Positions 23,289-26,105 of a DNA stretch of 26,105 nucleotides are shown piece after piece. The DNA comes from Polymorphobacter_B sp038225475 (GTDB lineage: Bacteria > Pseudomonadota > Alphaproteobacteria > Sphingomonadales > Sphingomonadaceae). A program made the translations under genes and the position numbers. The stretch is from NCBI GenBank assembly GCA_038225475.1, contig JBBRRA010000016.1, forward strand, positions 1 to 26,105. The letters are read 5' to 3'. Position 1 is the stretch's first letter. Each line of letters starts with the position of its first letter. The notes beneath the pieces were generated by a model. The model ran no database searches and was not told the DNA's origin. It saw nothing but the letters and a program-made list of their open reading frames with translations.

Positions 23289-25430
23289 ATGAATAACCGG
23301 ACTATCGCCGACTGGGCCGCTCTCGCCGCGAAAGAAACCAGCGGACGTGATCTCGACTGGCACACGCCCGAGGGGATTACGGTCAAGCCGCTGTACACCG
23401 CCGCCGACGTGACCAGTGATCCCGGTCTGCCGGGGTTCGCGCCGTTTACGCGCGGCGTGAAGGCAACGATGTACGCCGGGCGCCCGTGGACAATTCGGCA
23501 ATATGCGGGGTTTTCGACAGCGGAAGCGTCGAACGCCTTTTACCGGCGCAACCTTGCGGCGGGGCAAAAAGGTCTATCGGTAGCGTTCGATCTCGCCACG
23601 CACCGCGGCTATGACAGCGATCATCCGCGGGTTGCCGGCGATGTCGGCAAGGCCGGCGTCGCAATCGATTCAGTCGAAGACATGAAGCTACTGTTTGACG
23701 GCATCCCGCTCGACCAGATGAGCGTGTCGATGACGATGAACGGCGCGGTGATTCCGTGCCTGGCATTCTACATCGTTGCTGCCGAGGAACAGGGCGTCTC
23801 GGCGGACAAGCTCGAGGGGACCATTCAGAATGACATCCTGAAGGAGTTCATGGTCCGCAACACCTATGTCTATCCGCCCGCGCCCAGTATGCGGATCGTC
23901 GCCGACATCATCGAATACACCGCGCAACATATGCCGAAGTATAATTCGATCTCGATAAGTGGCTATCACATGCAGGAAGCGGGCGCGACGCAGCTTCAGG
24001 AGCTGGCGTTCACGCTCGCTGACGGCATGGAATATGTCCGCGCCGCGCAGGCGAAGGGGTTGGACGTCGATGCGTTCGCACCGCGGCTGTCGTTTTTCTT
24101 CGCCATCGGCATGAATTTTTTCATGGAGGTGGCCAAGTTGCGGGCCGCGCGGCTGCTCTGGGCACGGATCATGGCTGACTTCGGCGCAAAGGATCCCAAG
24201 TCGCTGATGCTGCGGACCCACTGTCAGACCAGCGGCGTCAGCCTGACCGAACGCGACCCCTATAATAACGTCGTCCGTACGACGATCGAGGCGCTCGCGG
24301 CGGTACTCGGCGGCACGCAGTCGCTGCATACCAACGCGCTCGATGAAGCGATCGCGCTGCCCACCGATTTTTCAGCTCGCATCGCGCGCAATACCCAGCT
24401 CGTCATTGCCGAGGAAACCGGGATAACGCGCGTCGTCGATCCGCTCGGCGGCAGCTATTATGTCGAAGCATTGACGACTGACCTTGCCGACAAGGCCTGG
24501 GCGCTGATTACCGAGGTCGAGGCGCTCGGCGGAATGACTAAGGCGGTCGAAAGCGGCATACCTAAGTTGAAGATCGAGGAGGCCGCGGCCGCCAAGCAAT
24601 CGGCGGTCGACCGCGGCGAAACGGTCGTGGTGGGGGTGAACAAATATGCGCCTGCTACCGACGATGCGATCGACATCCTCGACGTCGATGCCGAAGCAGT
24701 GCGCGACGGTCAGATCGCGCGACTGGCGCAGCTGCGCGCGCACCGCGACAGTGCACGCGCCGATTCCGCGCTCGAGGCCATCCGAGTGGGAGCGGCGGGC
24801 AGCGCCAATCTGCTGGCGCTGGCTGTCGACGCAGCGCGGGCGCGCTGCACGCTCGGCGAAATTTCGAGCGCGATGGAAGATGTCTTCGGGCGGCATGCGG
24901 CCGTGGTGCGGATGGTGTCCGGCGTCTACGGCGAGGCTTACGGGGGTGACCCCGGCTATGGCCGCGTCCAAGCCGGGATCGCGGCGTTCGAAGCGCGCAA
25001 GGGCCGCCGTCCACGCGTGCTGATCGCCAAGATGGGCCAGGACGGCCACGACCGCGGGGCCAAAGTCGTCGGCAGTGCGTTCGCCGATCTGGGTTTTGAA
25101 GTCACGGTCGGGCCGCTGTTCCAAACCCCATCCGAAACCGCTGCGCTGGCAAAGTCGCTCGATGTCGATATCGTCGGCGCGTCGAGCCTCGCGGCGGGCC
25201 ACAAAACGCTGGTTCCCGAGCTTATCGCCGGGCTCAAAGCCGCCGGGCGCAGCGATATCCGCGTGATTGCCGGTGGGGTGATCCCGGCGCAGGATTATGA
25301 TTATCTGCGTGCGATCGGCACCGCGGCGATCTTTGGTCCGGGCACCAATATCGTCAGTGCGGCAGCCGAACTGCTGCGCCTGCTGGGACATAATCTGCCG
25401 CCCGAAGGGCTTGACGCAGCAGCGGAGTAG
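23289..25430 (+). CDS. scpA: Methylmalonyl-CoA mutase (B12-dependent, single chain), 713 aa
   Basis: This enzyme interconverts (R)-methylmalonyl-CoA and succinyl-CoA, the last step of propionyl-CoA use. The TIM-barrel part has Tyr72 in RQYAGF, Arg190 in MVRNTY and His227 in SGYHMQEAG. Their spacing matches Tyr89, Arg207 and His244 of the Propionibacterium enzyme. The C-terminal cobalamin domain (about 575-705) has the DxHxxG signature at 585-590 (Asp585, His587) with Lys581 four residues before Asp585, then GVIPAQDYDYL. Its 713 aa match the homodimeric ScpA type (714 aa in E. coli). Start: ATG 23289, 7 nt after the glnD stop with GGAAAA; the frame open upstream is glnD shadow. No small subunit, epimerase or MeaB chaperone gene is adjacent. 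Confidence 0.96.
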   Translation: MNNRTIADWAALAAKETSGRDLDWHTPEGITVKPLYTAADVTSDPGLPGFAPFTRGVKATMYAGRPWTIRQYAGFSTAEASNAFYRRNLAAGQKGLSVAFDLATHRGYDSDHPRVAGDVGKAGVAIDSVEDMKLLFDGIPLDQMSVSMTMNGAVIPCLAFYIVAAEEQGVSADKLEGTIQNDILKEFMVRNTYVYPPAPSMRIVADIIEYTAQHMPKYNSISISGYHMQEAGATQLQELAFTLADGMEYVRAAQAKGLDVDAFAPRLSFFFAIGMNFFMEVAKLRAARLLWARIMADFGAKDPKSLMLRTHCQTSGVSLTERDPYNNVVRTTIEALAAVLGGTQSLHTNALDEAIALPTDFSARIARNTQLVIAEETGITRVVDPLGGSYYVEALTTDLADKAWALITEVEALGGMTKAVESGIPKLKIEEAAAAKQSAVDRGETVVVGVNKYAPATDDAIDILDVDAEAVRDGQIARLAQLRAHRDSARADSALEAIRVGAAGSANLLALAVDAARARCTLGEISSAMEDVFGRHAAVVRMVSGVYGEAYGGDPGYGRVQAGIAAFEARKGRRPRVLIAKMGQDGHDRGAKVVGSAFADLGFEVTVGPLFQTPSETAALAKSLDVDIVGASSLAAGHKTLVPELIAGLKAAGRSDIRVIAGGVIPAQDYDYLRAIGTAAIFGPGTNIVSAAAELLRLLGHNLPPEGLDAAAE

Positions 25431-25512
25431 GGGGACGAGCCGTGCCAGCACGTTCGCTCGTTCGGCTGTCGACTGTCCCCGGACAGGACGCTAATTTTCG
25501 TGAGGTGAGCCG
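25431..25512. other. scpA-pirin gap with inverted repeats
   Basis: CTGTCC (25473-25478) and GGACAG (25481-25486) form a short hairpin with a CC centre. In addition GGGGAC (25432-25437) can pair with GTCCCC (25475-25480), and AGCCG with CGGCT inside it. The two folds are mutually exclusive. A TTTT lies about 8 nt after the short hairpin, so weak termination after scpA is possible. GAGGTGA (25502-25508) is a strong ribosome site for the next gene. Confidence 0.35.
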
Positions 25513-26105
25513 GTGACTATCCTTCAAACCCTTACCGGCAACACGCGTGACCTCGGCGGCTTTAGCGTGTCGCGAGTTCTGCCGCAGGCGGCGTTACGAC
25601 ACGTTGGGCCATTCGTCTTTTTTGATCACCTCGGTCCCGCCGAATTTGCGCCCGGGGCCGGGATCGACGTGCGGCCGCACCCGCACATCGGGTTGGCAAC
25701 GGTCACCTATCTGTTCAGTGGCGGGCTGACGCACCGGGACAGCTTGGGTACTGTGATCGATATTGCACCCGGCGCGGTCAACTGGATGACTGCCGGGAGC
25801 GGCATCGCGCATAGCGAACGTACGCCGACAGCGTTGCGTGCCAGTGGTCACCTGATGCACGGCATCCAGTCGTGGGTAGCATTGCCCGAAGCGCATGCCG
25901 AGGACGCGCCTGCGTTCGCGCATCATCCGGCGGCAACGTTGCCGACGATCAGTTTCGATGGCGCGCGCCGGACGCTGATTGCGGGCAGCGCGTTTCATGC
26001 GACGTCGCCCGTGGCGGCGCTCTCGCCGATGTTCTATGTCGATGTCGAAGCGCAGGCCGATGCGCGTGTCGAATTACCGTCCGAGCATGAAGAACGCGCG
26101 GCCTA
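25513..26105 (+). CDS. Pirin family protein, partial (C-terminus cut by window edge), at least 197 aa
   Basis: Pirins are bicupin metal-binding proteins; some act as quercetin dioxygenases, and many have unknown roles. The start is GTG 25513 because GAGGTGA, a near-perfect ribosome site, lies 4 nt upstream and no ATG fits. The N-terminal cupin shows VRPHPHIGLATVTYLFSG with metal ligands His56 and His58, then WMTAGSGIAHSERTP with His100 and Glu102. This is the His-His-His-Glu set of pirin. FVFFDHLGP near 34-42 is also typical. The sequence stops within the second cupin after HEERAA; the last two bases (TA) leave the next codon unknown. The full family length is usually 230-300 aa. Confidence 0.92.
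   Translation, partial: MTILQTLTGNTRDLGGFSVSRVLPQAALRHVGPFVFFDHLGPAEFAPGAGIDVRPHPHIGLATVTYLFSGGLTHRDSLGTVIDIAPGAVNWMTAGSGIAHSERTPTALRASGHLMHGIQSWVALPEAHAEDAPAFAHHPAATLPTISFDGARRTLIAGSAFHATSPVAALSPMFYVDVEAQADARVELPSEHEERAA

Noticed and set aside
24372..25451. 359-codon open frame on the minus strand across scpA
   Set aside because: It is antisense to the cobalamin-binding domain of scpA, with low-complexity Arg/Ala/Asp composition and no ribosome site or recognisable domain.
1..26105. Search for tRNA, rRNA, riboswitch, insertion sequence, phage or attachment sites
   Set aside because: No cloverleaf-like element, conserved riboswitch core, transposase, integrase or paired terminal repeats could be recognised. 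Compact housekeeping genes fill almost all the space.

Overview
This is a gene-dense, GC-rich stretch of an alphaproteobacterial chromosome, most likely from the order Sphingomonadales. That placement is inferred from the protein style, the strong G/C bias at third codon positions, and the order rnd-lptC-lptA-lptB-rpoN next to a mutS-glnD pair; no database search was possible. I see no tRNA, rRNA, CRISPR array, insertion sequence, integrase or phage gene. The content is mostly housekeeping.

Left part (1-4161, plus strand): a probable fragment of a minus-strand gene lies at the left edge. After it come radA (DNA recombination and repair), cvpA (inner-membrane protein) and cysS (cysteinyl-tRNA synthetase), packed with a 9-nt gap and a 1-nt overlap. 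lolA (periplasmic lipoprotein carrier) follows 62 nt later. TGAAC/GTTCA palindromic motifs sit on both sides of lolA, and a perfect GC-rich terminator hairpin lies at 4316-4347.

4371-6310 (minus strand): a D-2-hydroxyacid dehydrogenase and an unusual glycine-rich protein with two cold-shock domains. A clear Rho-independent terminator separates them.

6584-12695 (plus strand): a secreted DUF2141 protein, a short RNase D-like exonuclease, then lptC and lptA joined by start/stop overlaps. A 211-nt gap with a candidate operator palindrome precedes lptB, which is followed by rpoN (sigma-54). LptC, LptA and LptB belong to the machine that moves lipopolysaccharide to the outer membrane, so this is a Gram-negative envelope locus. 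A secreted vanadium-haloperoxidase/PAP2-type enzyme ends the run.

12659-15748 (minus strand): maeB (malic enzyme fused to a phosphotransacetylase-like domain) followed by an alpha/beta hydrolase. The hydrolase gene overlaps the PAP2 gene tail-to-tail by 37 nt.

15874-26105 (plus strand): two envelope proteins of unknown function encoded by overlapping genes, then mutS (mismatch repair), glnD (PII uridylyltransferase, nitrogen sensing), scpA (B12-dependent methylmalonyl-CoA mutase) and a pirin-family gene cut by the right edge. glnD and rpoN both serve nitrogen control, although they lie 9 kb apart. The two unknown envelope genes ahead of mutS are the least explained part of the window. The other points of interest are small regulatory-looking structures between genes.
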